From: Mxb001 sp046046455
Lineage (GTDB): Bacteria > Actinomycetota > Actinomycetes > S36-B12
DNA: 64,000 nucleotides
NCBI GenBank assembly: GCA_046046455.1
Contig: JBJOJS010000095.1
Coordinates: 1-64,000, forward strand
Direction of reading: 5' to 3'
The position numbers and the translations under genes are program-made. Shown here in pieces: positions 23,553 through 31,888 of the stretch; positions within the stretch are counted from its first letter, which is position 1; the number at the start of each line of letters is the position of its first letter. The notes under the pieces are model-generated. The model saw only the letters and a list, made by a program, of their open reading frames with translations. It was not told where the DNA came from and ran no database searches.

Positions 23553-23577
23553 TTTACAGAAGGTAGCCCTGTGTAAA
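23553..23577. promoter_or_regulatory. Inverted repeat, probable TetR operator of alkB-tetR
   Basis: The 25-base element begins TTTACA and ends TGTAAA, with partial symmetry inside (matches at A8, G10 and G11). It starts two bases upstream of the alkB start codon and would cover the promoter and start region. Its size and position fit a TetR-family operator. Confidence 0.6.
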
Positions 23578-23597
23578 GCGGGGGTCAAGCCCCCTCC

Positions 23598-23670
23598 GCT
23601 TTCACCCTTCGCCTGGCAGCCATTCGAGGGCGAAACGCCGGGAAGGAACAGCCGATTCGAGGGTGAAAGC
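23598..23670. repeat. Short direct and inverted repeats between alkB and the VKOR gene
   Basis: ATTCGAGGG followed by C/T-GAAA occurs twice (23622-23635 and 23655-23668). GCTTTCACCCT at 23598-23608 is inverted at 23660-23670, so an 11-bp stem with a large loop is possible. It lies upstream of alkB and downstream of the VKOR gene. Its role is unknown; it may be a further regulator site or a terminator. Confidence 0.5.
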
Positions 23671-23700
23671 AGCGAGACGGGGTCAATGGGGTCGTGCGAC

Positions 23701-24324
23701 CTAGAGGTACCGGAAGATCACCATCGCGGCGAGGATCGCGATGATGAGCACCGTGCCCCAGATGTCCGCCCCGATACGCAGGAGGTAGAGCGCTCGTTCG
23801 TGGGCGCGAGGCGACAGCCCGAAGGTGTTGTCGGACAGGTTGACCCGCAGCAGGCTCGCGAAGACGGTCGTCGTCGTGGCGGTGACGAGCAGGCACCACG
23901 GGCACAGGGCACCGATCTCGAAGTAAGCCTGGAAGAAGAGCCAGTAGGCGAAGGCGAGCCCGATGGCGTAGACGGCCATCGCCGAGTTCATGAACCAGCG
24001 CGGGAAGCGCACGCCGCCCAGGCCCGCGACGGCGATGGTGATGACCACGGGCTCAGCGATGAGTCCAAGGAAGGCGTTGGGGAATCCCAGCAGATTTGCC
24101 TGCCAGCTCAGGCCCACCTTGGCGCACGAGATCGTCTCGGAGATGTTGCAGGACAGACCGGCATTGGGATCGGCAGCGAGGACTACCGCATCGATGGAGA
24201 GCACGATCGAAGCCGTGAGGCCGAGGAGGCTGGAGATGAGCATCTCCAGATAGGCGCCGCGGTGACGGCCCTTCGAGGGAAGTTCCTCGTCGGCCCCTGC
24301 CGAGGCAACGGCATCGATGGTCAC
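23701..24324 (-). CDS. Vitamin K epoxide reductase (VKOR) family protein
   Basis: The 207-residue membrane protein has about five hydrophobic segments. SLSCNISETISCAKVGLSW holds the loop cysteines and GALCPWCLLVT the CxxC active site. Bacterial VKOR reoxidises DsbA-like oxidoreductases with quinone, driving disulfide formation outside the membrane. This fits the many cysteine-containing secreted proteins encoded in the window. GTG 24324 was chosen because AGGGAGG lies just upstream. No DsbA partner is adjacent. Confidence 0.9.
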   Translation of the reverse strand: MTIDAVASAGADEELPSKGRHRGAYLEMLISSLLGLTASIVLSIDAVVLAADPNAGLSCNISETISCAKVGLSWQANLLGFPNAFLGLIAEPVVITIAVAGLGGVRFPRWFMNSAMAVYAIGLAFAYWLFFQAYFEIGALCPWCLLVTATTTTVFASLLRVNLSDNTFGLSPRAHERALYLLRIGADIWGTVLIIAILAAMVIFRYL

Positions 24325-24349
24325 TCGCCCTCCCTTTCGCCGCCTGACC

Positions 24350-26914
24350 CTAGCGAAGGTGACGCGCGCGGCTGCGACGCGGTTCCCGTAGCCAACGGTA
24401 GATCTCAAACCACACGATGGACGCCAGACCCGCGACGATCGCAAGCGCCCACTGCGCGGGCGTCAGTGGACCGAGATCCAGGGCGTCGCGCACGGGGGGT
24501 ACGCCGATGAGCAGGACGAGAAGTGCAGAGGCGAGGCCGATGATGGCCAAGAGAGCGGGATTGCGGCGCGTCAGCAGCGCCCGAGCGGCTGAGACATGGC
24601 GCGACCGGTTGACCAGGATAAGTGCGATATTGCCGACCACGAGCGTGACGAAGGTCATCGATCGCACGGACGGCTCGGACATCCCCGAGGACATGCTGCC
24701 CAGATACACGGCAAGCACCATGGCCAGCAGGACCAGCCCCTGGGCAAGCGCCACCGTGATCTCACGCCACCCGAACATGAGCGCGCCGGGGGGCCGCGGT
24801 GGCTCCTCCATAGCGGCGGGGCTGACGGGCTCGCTCTCGAAGGCGATCGTGCATGCGGGGTCGATGATGAGTTGGAGCAGGACGACCTCAATGGGGAGCA
24901 GGACGAGTGGCCACCCGGCGACGAAGACGGGAATGAGTGCAATGCCATAGATCGGGACGTGCACGCTGATGATGTAGGTGAGGGCCTTGCGGAGGTTGGC
25001 GAAGATCCCCCTCCCCTGCCGGATTCCCTCGACGATCGACGTGTAGTCGTCATCGACGATCACCAGGTCTGCGGCCTCCCGCGCGACATCCGTGCCCCGA
25101 CCTCCCATGGCGATGCCGACATCGCTGGCCCCGAGGGCGGGGGCATCGTTGACACCATCGCCGGTCATGCCAACCACTTCGCCATCGGCCTGGAGCGCCC
25201 TGACGAGCGCCACCTTGCGCTCGGGCACCATGCGGGCGAAGACGCTCACCGATCGAGCTGCCTCGGCGAGATCCCTGTCGCTCATCGCGTCCATATCCGC
25301 GCCGGTGAGGTGACCTCCCGCGGTGGGGATCCCCGCGTCTCGGGCGATGGCGAGCGCGGTGCCCGGATAGTCGCCGGTGATCATCACGGTGCGCACGCCG
25401 GCGCGGGCGCACTCGGCAACCGCCTCGGGGACCCCGGGGCCGACCGGATCCTGCAGTCCCGCGAAGCCAAGCAGGTGGAGGCGTAGGCCACTCTGAGACT
25501 CAGGCAGGGCATCGGCCTCGAGTAGTGCGCCGCCCACGGCGAGGATGCGCAGGCCGTCATCGCTCGCCGCATCGATGAGCGCGTCCAGACGTGCACGCTC
25601 CGCAGGGGCGACATCGGCCAGGGCCATCACCGCTTCCGGTGCACCCTTGACAGCGGCGTAGAGCGTGCCGTCCGCGAGCCGCCAGACATGGCACACGGAC
25701 AGCTGCTCCGGTGTGAGGGGATAGTCGCGCACCAGATCACCCGACTCCCGCCGCCAGTCGGGCAGTCGCGCATCCGCGAGGCGCACGAACGCGCGATCCA
25801 TGGGGTCCACGGGCTGCTCGGGACAAGCCAGGGCCGCCGTCCGCACGAGATCGCGAAGCTGATGATCGGGAAGGTCCGCGAGCATGTGCCGGGAATGGTC
25901 GACGATCACCTCACGCACACTCATGTCACCGCGCGTCAGGGTCCCGGTCTTGTCTACGCAGAGCACGGTCACCGAACCAAGGCTCTCGATGACCGGCGGT
26001 CGGTGAGCGAGCACCCGATACCGGGATAAGCGCCAAGCGCCGAGCGCGAGGAAGACACTGAAGACGACGGGGATCTCCTCGGGGATGACGGCGAGAGCTG
26101 CCGTGATCCCGGCCAGCGCACCCTCGAGCCAATTGCCGCGCGTGAGGCCGTAGACGACGACCACTGTCACGGCGGCGACGAACGCCACCAGGGCGAAGAT
26201 GAGCACGAGCCGGTCGAACTCCCTCTGGAGCCGAGTGCGGGGTGGGGCCTGCTCGCGCAGCGCACGTCCGATGCGGCCGAACGCGGTGTGGGCGCCGGTC
26301 AGTGCAACGAGCATCTCCGCCCGGCCGCCCACGACGAGGGTGCCAGCGAATACCCACGGCGTGCCGTCGCCCCCCGGATCGCCCATGTCCGGTCCATCCA
26401 CCCCCGCTGCAGCACCGGAAGCTGGCTGCTTGGTCACCGGGACGGACTCACCCGTAAGCGCGGCCTCGTCCACCGTGAGATGAGACGCACCGACGAGGAT
26501 GCCATCGGCAGGAACGCGATCGCCCTCCGCAAGCAGCACCACATCTCCCTGGACGACCTCGCGACCCGCCACGCGACTCGGCACGCCATCCCGGACGACC
26601 ATGGCGCGCGGCGAACTCAACTGACGCAGAGCCGCCAGGGCGCTCTCGGTCTTGCGCTGCTGGTAGAGGGAGATGAGCGCGACGATGAGCACGGAGCCCA
26701 GGAGGACGGAAGCTTCGAGCGGATCAGCGAGGAGGAAGCTCACGGCCGCTGCCCCGAGGAGCAGCAGGATCATGGGCTCGCGCACGACCGACCAGGCGGT
26801 CGCTGCCAGGCTCCTCGGCTGCTCGCGAGGCAACTCGTTGGGACCATCTCTCGCCAGGCGCCGCGCCGCTTCGCGCGCAGACAATCCGCGACTCAGCGCA
26901 ACTTCCTGTGACAC
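24350..26914 (-). CDS. P-type cation-transporting ATPase (P2-like)
   Basis: The 854-residue pump has the N-terminal cation-ATPase domain (GLSAREAARRLARDGPNELP), TGES in the actuator domain (LTGESVPVTKQ), the phosphorylation site CVDKTGTLTRG, and the hinge MTGDGVNDAPAL. In helix 4 the motif is VIPEEIPVVFS, a Glu-rich version of the IPEGLP seen in Ca2+ pumps, and helix 6 has IIDPACTIAFE. The overall plan is that of PMR1/SERCA-like P2 ATPases; Ca2+, Mn2+ or another divalent ion is possible. The start is GTG 26914, with only a weak ribosome-binding site. Confidence 0.9.
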   Translation of the reverse strand: MSQEVALSRGLSAREAARRLARDGPNELPREQPRSLAATAWSVVREPMILLLLGAAAVSFLLADPLEASVLLGSVLIVALISLYQQRKTESALAALRQLSSPRAMVVRDGVPSRVAGREVVQGDVVLLAEGDRVPADGILVGASHLTVDEAALTGESVPVTKQPASGAAAGVDGPDMGDPGGDGTPWVFAGTLVVGGRAEMLVALTGAHTAFGRIGRALREQAPPRTRLQREFDRLVLIFALVAFVAAVTVVVVYGLTRGNWLEGALAGITAALAVIPEEIPVVFSVFLALGAWRLSRYRVLAHRPPVIESLGSVTVLCVDKTGTLTRGDMSVREVIVDHSRHMLADLPDHQLRDLVRTAALACPEQPVDPMDRAFVRLADARLPDWRRESGDLVRDYPLTPEQLSVCHVWRLADGTLYAAVKGAPEAVMALADVAPAERARLDALIDAASDDGLRILAVGGALLEADALPESQSGLRLHLLGFAGLQDPVGPGVPEAVAECARAGVRTVMITGDYPGTALAIARDAGIPTAGGHLTGADMDAMSDRDLAEAARSVSVFARMVPERKVALVRALQADGEVVGMTGDGVNDAPALGASDVGIAMGGRGTDVAREAADLVIVDDDYTSIVEGIRQGRGIFANLRKALTYIISVHVPIYGIALIPVFVAGWPLVLLPIEVVLLQLIIDPACTIAFESEPVSPAAMEEPPRPPGALMFGWREITVALAQGLVLLAMVLAVYLGSMSSGMSEPSVRSMTFVTLVVGNIALILVNRSRHVSAARALLTRRNPALLAIIGLASALLVLLIGVPPVRDALDLGPLTPAQWALAIVAGLASIVWFEIYRWLREPRRSRARHLR

Positions 26915-26945
26915 CCCGCCCAGGGTGCCCCTTCACCCCGGGGCC

Positions 26946-26963
26946 ACCGGCGTTGTCGCCGGT
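26946..26963 (-). terminator. Small hairpin after the amino-acid ABC operon
   Basis: A 7-bp stem (ACCGGCG/CGCCGGT) with loop TTGT lies ten bases beyond the stop of the ABC ATPase gene on the minus strand. It has no U-tract. It is a modest terminator candidate between this operon and the P-type ATPase gene. Confidence 0.45.
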
Positions 26964-26973
26964 CCATGACCGG

Positions 26974-27729
26974 TCAGATCACGGCGTCGAGGAACTTCTT
27001 GGTCTCCGGGCGCTGGGGGGAGGTGAACATCTGCTCCGGCGTTCCCTGCTCGAGGATGACCCCCTCGTGGAAGAAGCAGAGCCGGTTGGCTACCTCGCGC
27101 GCGAAACCCATCTCGTGGGTAACGACGACCATCGTCGTCGAATGCGTCTCCGCCAGGCGCTTCATGACAGCGAGGACCTCGTGGATGAGCTCGGGATCAA
27201 GTGCCGACGTCGGCTCGTCGAAGAGCATGACATCAGGGCGCATGGCCAGGGCTCGCGCGATAGCCACCCGCTGTTGCTGGCCGCCAGACAGCCGGATCGG
27301 GTGCTGATCGGCCTTGTCGGCCATGCCGACGTCGTTGAGCAACTCCATAGCACGGTCACGCACCTCGGCGGCCGGCTCGCCCTTGACCCGCAGCGGGCCC
27401 TCCATGACGTTGTCGAGCACCGTCATCTGGGGGAAGAGGTTGAACTGCTGGAAGACCATGCCGCAGTGAGTGCGCAGGCGACGGATCTCCTTGCGTCGAT
27501 GCCGTGTGGCGAGACCCGCATCCACGGCAATGCCCGCCACCTCGACCGATCCCTGATCGGGCTCCTCGAGGAAGTTGATGCACCGAAGGAAGGTGCTCTT
27601 GCCCGAGCCGGACCGGCCGAAGACGACAACCACCTCACCGGAGTCGATCTCCATGTCGATGCCCTTGAGCACCTCGAGATCGCCGAAGGACTTGTGGAGT
27701 CCGCTCACGCGGACGACGGGTGAACTCAT
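26974..27729 (-). CDS. Polar amino-acid ABC transporter ATPase (GlnQ-like)
   Basis: The 251-residue ATPase has Walker A FGRSGSGKSTFLRCINFLE, MVFQQFNLFPQMTVLDNVM (the GlnQ/HisP Q-loop region), signature LSGGQQQRVAIARALAM, Walker B MLFDEPTSALDPELI and switch THEMGFAREVANR. This pattern marks the polar amino-acid uptake subfamily. It overlaps the permease gene by four bases and completes a binding protein-permease-ATPase operon. Confidence 0.93.
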   Translation of the reverse strand: MSSPVVRVSGLHKSFGDLEVLKGIDMEIDSGEVVVVFGRSGSGKSTFLRCINFLEEPDQGSVEVAGIAVDAGLATRHRRKEIRRLRTHCGMVFQQFNLFPQMTVLDNVMEGPLRVKGEPAAEVRDRAMELLNDVGMADKADQHPIRLSGGQQQRVAIARALAMRPDVMLFDEPTSALDPELIHEVLAVMKRLAETHSTTMVVVTHEMGFAREVANRLCFFHEGVILEQGTPEQMFTSPQRPETKKFLDAVI

Positions 27730-28604
27730 CCGGCCTTCACCGCCGTCCGCACATATCCCCTGCTCATCCGAGCCTCGAGCTTGCGCTGGAATAAGGAGAA
27801 GATCGCTGTGAGGCCCCAGTAGACGAGGGCAGCGACGATGAGAGCTTCGAGATTGCGGAAGTCAGCCTTGCCCGTGAGCTGAGCCACCCGGAAGGGGTCG
27901 GCCCAGAGGATCGTGGTCCCGAGGAGTCCGATGAGCGCGGTGTCCTTGATCATGGCGATGAACTCGTTGCCCGTCGGCGGGATGACGATGCGCATCGCCT
28001 GGGGAAGGATGACGCGTCGCATGCGCTGCCCGTAGGACATGCCGAGTGCGTCCGCGGCCTCAGTCTGGCCGTGGGGCACGGCCTCGATGCCCGAGCGGAA
28101 GATCTCCGTCATGTAGGCGCCGTAGTTGAAGGCGATCCCGACAACGCCAGCAACCTGGGCCGGCCAGATGAACCACGACGCATACGGCTCGGGCAGCAGG
28201 CCGATGGCCAACTGCGGCAGAGCGAGGTACCAGAGGAAGAGCTGGACGATGAGGGGAGTGCCGCGGAAGAACGACGTGTAGAAGCCACTGATTCCGTAGG
28301 CGATGGGGTTCTTCGAGATGCGACCCAGCGCGCCGAGGAGAGCCAGGATCGTCGCCGCGACGATCGCGATAACCGAGAAGAGGATCGTGACCCAGACGCC
28401 CTTCACGATCGCCGGCGCCTTGTCGATCATCCAGGCGACGTCGAAGCCGCTGCGGAAGAACGCGAAGGCCAGCAGGGCGAAGATGACCGCCCAGACAACA
28501 GCGACCTTGAGCCGGAAGGGAACGGCGAGGCTCGCTCGCTCGATTGACTCCGCGAGGCCGTGCCGCTGATGCGGCACGGCCTCGCGGGTCGTTGAATCAG
28601 GCAT
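27726..28604 (-). CDS. Polar amino-acid ABC transporter permease (HisM/GlnP-like)
   Basis: The 292-residue permease has an N-terminal segment, about five helices and the motifs GFYTSFFRGTPLIVQLFLWY and QTEAADALGMSYGQRMRRVILPQA, which are characteristic of the HisM/GlnP family. Being a single permease gene, it probably forms a homodimer. It sits between the binding-protein gene (six-base gap) and the ATPase gene (ATGA overlap). Confidence 0.93.
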   Translation of the reverse strand: MPDSTTREAVPHQRHGLAESIERASLAVPFRLKVAVVWAVIFALLAFAFFRSGFDVAWMIDKAPAIVKGVWVTILFSVIAIVAATILALLGALGRISKNPIAYGISGFYTSFFRGTPLIVQLFLWYLALPQLAIGLLPEPYASWFIWPAQVAGVVGIAFNYGAYMTEIFRSGIEAVPHGQTEAADALGMSYGQRMRRVILPQAMRIVIPPTGNEFIAMIKDTALIGLLGTTILWADPFRVAQLTGKADFRNLEALIVAALVYWGLTAIFSLFQRKLEARMSRGYVRTAVKAG

Positions 28605-28610
28605 CGACGA

Positions 28611-29570
28611 TCAGGCGCCCGGGCCCTTGGTGATGTCCACGCCGTACCACTTCATCGAGAGCTCGCTGAGCGTCCCGTCGGCGTGCATCTCGGCGATGAT
28701 CCGGTCGAGCTCCGCGACGAGGCTCTCCACCGGGAGCGACGAGCTCTTGTCCGCCGCAACAGCGAGAGGCTCGAGGAAGACAGGGTCGCCGACGAGTCGG
28801 ATCTCCTTGCCCTTCTTGATGGCCTCCTCGAGCAGCGGCACCGCGGACACCATCGCGTCCACGCGGCCGAGCTTGAGGTCCTGGAGGGCGGTGGTGTCGG
28901 TGTCGTACGTGACGATCTCGACATCCTCGGGCACGACAAACTCGAAGTTGAAGCCCGGGATGCTCAGCGTGCGGTTGAGGTAGTACTCGTAGGTGCACGC
29001 ACCGCAGACACCGACCCGCTTGCCTGCGAGCTGGTCGATGGACTGGATGTCGCTATCAGCGTTGACGGCCACACCCGCCGGCGTGAAGTAGTAGGGCTCG
29101 GTGAAGTCGAGCACCTGCGCGCGCTCCTCGGTGATCGACATGGATCCGACCGAGATATCCCAGCGGTCATTCCAGTTGCCTGCCGTGATGACATCCCACG
29201 AGGGGGTCTCCCACTGGGTGACGACGCCCATGCGCGTAGCGATCTCATTGGCCACGTCGATGTCGAAGCCCTGCCACTCACCGGTCGCCTCGTCGTACGA
29301 GGACTGCGGCGGGTACGCCGGATCGGTCGACACGCGCAGCACCCCGGTCTCGAGGATCTGAGCGAGCAGGCCGTCAGCCGCCGGGGCCGCGCTGGACTCC
29401 GCAGGGGCCGCGCTGGACTCCGCGGGAGCCGCGGTGGACTCCGCGGGCGCCGCCGAGCTGCTGGTGGTGGAACTGCTTCCCCCGCCGCAGGCGACGAGAA
29501 GGACCGAACTAGCCGCGAGGGCACCGAGGGCGATCAGGCCCCTCGGGGTGCGGCGGGTGGTGGTGCGCAT
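28611..29570 (-). CDS. Polar amino-acid ABC transporter substrate-binding lipoprotein
   Basis: The 319-residue protein has a lipoprotein signal (lipobox near LLVACGGG), a Ser/Thr linker with repeats of AAPAESS (residues about 38-60), then a type-2 binding domain starting GVLRVSTDPAYPPQSSYD, a typical amino-acid-binding N-terminal strand. FDIDVANEIATRMG and EERAQVLDFTEPYYFTPAGV follow. The exact ligand cannot be read. ATG 29570 has GAGGAG ahead; the longer upstream frame is rejected because it crosses the divergent promoter region. Confidence 0.9.
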   Translation of the reverse strand: MRTTTRRTPRGLIALGALAASSVLLVACGGGSSSTTSSSAAPAESTAAPAESSAAPAESSAAPAADGLLAQILETGVLRVSTDPAYPPQSSYDEATGEWQGFDIDVANEIATRMGVVTQWETPSWDVITAGNWNDRWDISVGSMSITEERAQVLDFTEPYYFTPAGVAVNADSDIQSIDQLAGKRVGVCGACTYEYYLNRTLSIPGFNFEFVVPEDVEIVTYDTDTTALQDLKLGRVDAMVSAVPLLEEAIKKGKEIRLVGDPVFLEPLAVAADKSSSLPVESLVAELDRIIAEMHADGTLSELSMKWYGVDITKGPGA

Positions 29571-29680
29571 GGGACTCCTCACGTAGACGTGTGGGGCCAT
29601 TGTGGTCACGACCGGCGTCCCCTTGGGGCGGATTCGCCGGATCCGTCCCGCCCCGCGGGGAAGCCACCCCCCGGGCGCGG

Positions 29681-29686
29681 TTGGAT
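29681..29686 (+). promoter_or_regulatory. Leaderless -10 element (TTGGAT)
   Basis: TTGGAT ends six bases (GGGCCG) before GTG 29693. It supports that start over an in-frame codon at 29591. Confidence 0.45.
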
Positions 29687-29692
29687 GGGCCG

Positions 29693-31159
29693 GTGACCGA
29701 CGTCCCCCCGGCTCCCTACGCCGATGCTCTCCACCGCAATGCAGCGGGAGCGTGGACGCGGCTCGGCGTCCCCGGACACCAGGACCAGCCCGACCGTCAC
29801 CGGGCACTGGCCTCCCTCGCGGGCGACGAGGTCCTGGCGATGGACATCCCGATGTTCACCGAGGGGGTGGACCTGCCCGAGCCCGGATCCTCCGAGCCGA
29901 GTCCGCTGCAGCAGGCGATGGCGCTCGCGGCGCGTGCCTGGGGTGCCCGGCGCACATGGTTCCTCACCAATGGCGCATCGCAGGGCAACCACGTGGCCTG
30001 CCTGGCGCTGCGAAGCCTGGGTGGCACCGCGGTCGTGCAGCGCTCAGTGCACACGTCCGTCATCGATGGTGCGATCCTCGCCGGGCTGCGACTGGAGTTC
30101 GTGCTCCCCACGATCGATCCGGCGCTCGGGATCGCCCACGGCGTCACGGCTGCGCATCTCGATGCGCAGCTCGCCGCGCATCCCGACGCTGTCGCGGCGT
30201 ACGTCGTCACCCCCTCCTACTTCGGCGCCTGCGCGGACGTCGTCGCGCTCGCGAAGGTCGCGCACGACCGCGGCATCCCGCTGGTCGTGGACGAGGCCTG
30301 GGGCAGTCACTTCGGCTTCCACCCCGAGCTCCCCCGCTCGGCGCTCCAGAGCGGGGCCGATCTCGTCATCTCCAGCACCCACAAGCTCGGCGGCAGTCTC
30401 ACGCAATCAGCGATGCTTCACCTCGCCGACGGGGCGTACGCCGATCTCCTCGAGCCGCTCATCGACCGGGCGATGACGACGGTGCAGACCACCAGCCCCT
30501 CCGCGCTCCTCTTCGCCTCACTCGACCTCGCACGGCGTGATCTCCAACTCAATGGCATCGAGGGAATCGGCGCGAGCATCGCCGATCTCGAGCGGGCTCG
30601 CACACTCCTCAACGAGCGTGGCCGCTTCGTCGATCCGGATCCCTCCATCCACGCCGCACCGGATGTCATCGCACTCGATCCGCTACGCATCGTCGTCGAC
30701 ACTCGCTCGGGTGGCACTCCGGGCTACGTCGCCCGCCGACTGCTCGAAGAGCACAGTCTCATCCATGTCGAGATGGCGACCGACTCGTGCATCGTCGGAT
30801 TGGTCGGCGCCGGGAGCCGACTCGATGTCGATCACTTCGTCAACGCTCTCCACGACCTGCCGGTGATGGATCTCGGTGAGCATCCGCCCATCCACCTGCC
30901 GCCCCTCAGCACGCGGGCCATGGACCTGCGCGAGGCGTACTTCAGCCCGACGGAGTTGGTGCCCGCCGCCGAGGCCGTGGGCCGCATCTCGGCCGACTCC
31001 CTCGCCGCCTACCCGCCCGGCGTGCCCAACATCCTGCCCGGGGAGATCCTCACCCAGCCGATCATCGACTTCCTGCGATCCACTGCCGCATCGCCGTACG
31101 GCTGGGTGCGCGGCAGTCTCGATCCGAAGCTGGATCGCATTCGCGTCATCGCGCAGTAG
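29693..31159 (+). CDS. PLP-dependent Orn/Lys/Arg decarboxylase-like protein
   Basis: The 488-residue fold-type I PLP enzyme begins with YADALHRNAAGAWTRLGVPGH, a decarboxylase-like N terminus. It carries WFLTNGASQGN, VVDEAWGSHFGFHPELP with the cofactor Asp, and ISSTHKLGGSLTQSAML with the PLP lysine. The C-terminal domain has AYPPGVPNILPGEILTQPIIDFL, typical of short bacterial arginine, lysine or ornithine decarboxylases. It would make a polyamine or its precursor such as agmatine or cadaverine. It converges on the TetR gene (14-base overlap), on whose other side lies a polyamine-type ABC importer. A different amino-acid substrate cannot be excluded. Confidence 0.85.
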   Translation: MTDVPPAPYADALHRNAAGAWTRLGVPGHQDQPDRHRALASLAGDEVLAMDIPMFTEGVDLPEPGSSEPSPLQQAMALAARAWGARRTWFLTNGASQGNHVACLALRSLGGTAVVQRSVHTSVIDGAILAGLRLEFVLPTIDPALGIAHGVTAAHLDAQLAAHPDAVAAYVVTPSYFGACADVVALAKVAHDRGIPLVVDEAWGSHFGFHPELPRSALQSGADLVISSTHKLGGSLTQSAMLHLADGAYADLLEPLIDRAMTTVQTTSPSALLFASLDLARRDLQLNGIEGIGASIADLERARTLLNERGRFVDPDPSIHAAPDVIALDPLRIVVDTRSGGTPGYVARRLLEEHSLIHVEMATDSCIVGLVGAGSRLDVDHFVNALHDLPVMDLGEHPPIHLPPLSTRAMDLREAYFSPTELVPAAEAVGRISADSLAAYPPGVPNILPGEILTQPIIDFLRSTAASPYGWVRGSLDPKLDRIRVIAQ

Positions 31160-31775
31160 CCACGACGGCCTTCACTAGGTCGAGGTACGTCGACATCCCC
31201 CATTCGAATGCGACATCGTCGACCGCCTCCCGATCAGCGGCATCCAATGCCTGCGCGAGAGCGGGATGGCCGGGCGCATAGTCGTCGGAGGTGCCGGTGA
31301 AGGCAGCCTCGAAGGGTTCCACGGCGGAGCCGAGGACAAGATTGTCGAACAGCGCCATGAGCGGCATGACCTTCTCCTGGGGTACGCCGTACCGCGTGAG
31401 GAAGGACGCGATCGCTTCGTATACGCGCAGGGCATGATCGCGATTAACGCTGCGCGAGACGATGATCGATGCGGCGACCCGGTGCGATCGATAGGCACGC
31501 CGGTAGCGACGTCCCAACTCAGCCAGGTCGCGGGGATCCACGGAGGCCTCCACCACCGACACGTCGATCGTGGAGTTGATGAGCGCGTGCACAAGGTCGT
31601 GGATCTCGTCCATCCCGCTCACGTGGGCGTAGAGGGACGGCGCCTGGATCCCCAGGCGCGCGGCGAGGCTACGCATCGTGAGGACGGTCTCGTCCGGCCC
31701 CTCGTCGAGGAGTGCGAGGGCTTCTTCGGCGATCCTCTCCGGAGTGACGGCAGGGCGCGCCGAGACAGCCGTCAC
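31146..31775 (-). CDS. TetR-family regulator
   Basis: The 209-residue protein has an N-terminal helix-turn-helix (VLTMRSLAARLGIQAPSLYAHVSGMDEIHDLV) and a C-terminal domain of the kind seen in TetR-C regulators of catabolic genes. GTG 31775 follows a GAGGGGAG site. It is divergent from potA-potB-potC-potD-amidohydrolase-ureAB-ureC, with a palindrome between them, so it is the probable local repressor. The effector may be the transported substrate or a breakdown product. Confidence 0.82.
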   Translation of the reverse strand: MTAVSARPAVTPERIAEEALALLDEGPDETVLTMRSLAARLGIQAPSLYAHVSGMDEIHDLVHALINSTIDVSVVEASVDPRDLAELGRRYRRAYRSHRVAASIIVSRSVNRDHALRVYEAIASFLTRYGVPQEKVMPLMALFDNLVLGSAVEPFEAAFTGTSDDYAPGHPALAQALDAADREAVDDVAFEWGMSTYLDLVKAVVATAR

Positions 31776-31826
31776 GGGGCACTCCCCTCGAAGATCACGG
31801 TGTCATCACGACCTTCCGCTCGTGAC

Positions 31827-31839
31827 CTAACGCCGTTAG
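31827..31839. promoter_or_regulatory. Palindromic operator candidate between tetR and potA
   Basis: CTAACG-C-CGTTAG is a perfect 6-bp inverted repeat around one base, in the gap between the TetR start (31775) and potA (31889). It fits a TetR-family half-site pair and could also contain the potA -10 (TTAGTC). Confidence 0.6.
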
Positions 31840-31888
31840 TCTGCGCTCAGTCCAGGGCCGGGTCAACCCCGGTCATCGAGGAGGTGCG

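Noticed and set aside
22912..24510. 532-residue open frame opposite alkB and the VKOR gene
   Set aside because: It spans two real genes and their intergenic region in antisense, is very charged and has no recognisable motif.
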